64,000 bases of DNA from Flavobacterium aquaticum (lineage in GTDB: Bacteria; Bacteroidota; Bacteroidia; Flavobacteriales; Flavobacteriaceae). The stretch lies in assembly GCF_003259835.1 (NCBI RefSeq), contig NZ_QLMI01000005.1:124001-188000 (forward strand). The letters run 5' to 3'. The notes beneath the pieces were generated by a model, which worked only from the letters and a program-made list of their open reading frames with translations, did not search any database and was not told where the DNA came from. The translations under genes and the position numbers were made by a program. Shown here piece after piece: positions 63,191 through 64,000 of the stretch; position 1 is the first letter of the stretch; every line of letters begins with the position of its first letter.

Positions 63191-63664
63191 TTAAACAGCA
63201 CCTCTTCTTGGGTATTGTGGTTTCCAAGGTTTAATTTGAAGAGATTTTTTAAACATAATTATACTTGTTTTTGATTGAATATTCACCTTAATTTCATACG
63301 AATCTGAATCAGTGTATAATGTGTCTACTTTAAGATTAAAAGTTCCATTTAGTGACTTTTCTTTTGATGATAAATGAATCAAATGATTTCCACTTTTATT
63401 TTTTTGAATTTGAAAGCTTGAAGTTATTCTTTCTTTTCCATCTACAATATAAAGAGAATCGTTCCATTCACTTATAACAACATGTTTTGAACGAATTCCT
63501 CTTAAAAGGCTATCAATTTTGGTCGGAAAAAGAATTTTATTATCTAAAACTATTTTTTCTGGTTCCCAAGTGCCCTCAATATTAACAGTATCTTCTCGAT
63601 AAAAAGCCAACGCAAAAATTGAAATTATCACAATACTTATGATGATGATTTTTAATGTTTTCAT
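63191..63664 (-). CDS. Membrane-anchored or secreted protein of unknown function
   Basis: 157 residues. An N-terminal hydrophobic segment (LKIIIISIVIISIFALAFY, residues 4-22) acts as a signal or anchor. A beta-rich domain follows, beginning NIEGTWEPEKIVLD with repeated strands (KHVVISEWNDSLYIVDGKERITSSFQI). The start GTWEPE resembles lipocalin-like or META-type small domains, but I cannot assign a family. The tail KPWKPQYPRRGAV is proline/arginine-rich. It lies in a small accessory-like patch next to the toxin-antitoxin pair. Confidence 0.7.
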   Translation of the reverse strand: MKTLKIIIISIVIISIFALAFYREDTVNIEGTWEPEKIVLDNKILFPTKIDSLLRGIRSKHVVISEWNDSLYIVDGKERITSSFQIQKNKSGNHLIHLSSKEKSLNGTFNLKVDTLYTDSDSYEIKVNIQSKTSIIMFKKSLQIKPWKPQYPRRGAV

Positions 63665-63738
63665 TGGTCAGTTCTTAATTTTTGTTTTTTTAACGCAAAA
63701 AGATTTTTACGATTATCAATGTTGTTATTTAGCTGTTT

Positions 63739-64000
63739 TTATAATTTAGCTTTTAACCATTTGAATAAAATATTTCTTCTTCTATTGTCTACATCATCTA
63801 ATTGAACACTTGTAATATCTTCGATTTTAAAAATAGACATTCCTAAATCTTCTCCATTTTTTCCAACACAATTAATAATGAAATCAGTTTCAGAAACTTC
63901 TAAAATGTAACCTGAATAATATTCATCATTTGAAATCTCAAAACTTGTAATAACATTTTTATTTCCTTTAAGTTGTTTTAATACACTTTCGTAATAGCTT
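63739..64000 (-). CDS. Partial protein of unknown function, C-terminal part
   Basis: The last 86 codons of a minus-strand gene that enters from the right edge. The readable part is SYYESVLKQLKGNKNV, then ITSFEISNDEYYSGYILEVS, and it ends in RRRNILFKWLKAKL before TAA at 63739-63741. The middle (GYILEVSETDFIINCVGKNG; MSIFKIEDITSVQL) looks like a small SH3-like or LSm-like beta-barrel followed by a helix. No family is recognised. It has the same direction as the gene at 63191 and may share its transcript. Confidence 0.7.
   Translation of the reverse strand, partial: SYYESVLKQLKGNKNVITSFEISNDEYYSGYILEVSETDFIINCVGKNGEDLGMSIFKIEDITSVQLDDVDNRRRNILFKWLKAKL

Overview
The window is AT-rich chromosomal DNA from a member of the Bacteroidota, most likely a Flavobacterium or close relative. 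Four things point there. Promoters have the form TTG-N19-21-TAnnTTTG. One surface protein carries a C-terminal type IX secretion (T9SS) sorting domain. Several genes belong to families typical of Flavobacteriaceae (the CAL67264-type 60-residue membrane protein, a UbiA-type archaeal-lipid-like prenyltransferase, ABC-F EttA, an orphan HsdR-N protein). Ribosome-binding sites are weak. Most of the window is ordinary core genome; no rRNA, tRNA, prophage, insertion sequence or CRISPR array was seen.

Layout. 1-3285 (minus) is one overlapping operon: a DUF2520 protein, KdsC-like HAD phosphatase, UbiA prenyltransferase, Maf and a truncated MscS channel. 3393-5756 is a secreted leucine-rich-repeat T9SS protein, convergent with pheT. 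8543-11561 is an aldehyde dehydrogenase, DUF779 and AraC-regulator module. 11624-19148 holds a lipoprotein peptidase, a bestrophin and an RND efflux operon. 19347-26803 has recG, an M1 peptidase, a small membrane-anchored protein and UvrD/PcrA. 26884-31046 has a YrdC protein, an OmpA lipoprotein, a glycosyltransferase, an orphan HsdR-N nuclease-like protein and holA. 31125-36581 has a small membrane protein, EttA, a hybrid histidine kinase and an RhlE-type helicase. 36653-40350 includes two histidine-degradation genes (hutG, hutI) and the fluoride channel crcB. 40421-46788 has CorA, a tiny membrane protein, a TonB-type receptor, ArsC, a CPBP protease and MenE. 46875-53492 has DoxX, a second M1 peptidase, a GreA/Rnk-like factor, a long RluA synthase, a frameshifted small gene and an acyl-CoA carboxylase. 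53591-58621 has YiaA, LpxD, prfB with a canonical +1 recoding site, threonine aldolase, a TSUP transporter and YbaB. 58686-63099 has a prolyl oligopeptidase, a cysteine synthase-family enzyme and a RES-Xre toxin-antitoxin pair. The window ends with two uncharacterised genes.

The most unusual signal is not a gene. At least eleven intergenic gaps hold short tandem arrays with a 7-bp period. Their unit sequences differ from gap to gap (GTTTCAR, TTAGAAW, AGTGAWW, ACTGNNN, CATCATC, NNCTTCC), and they sit mostly in the few tens of bases next to a start or stop codon. Identical 17-bp copies of one unit family recur at five places. Other points of interest are a structured dispersed element upstream of prfB, the RES-Xre module bracketed by two identical 32-bp terminator hairpins with an inverted repeat over its promoter, a tandem 21-bp-phased operator before the aldehyde dehydrogenase, and the frameshifted small membrane gene coupled to rluA.
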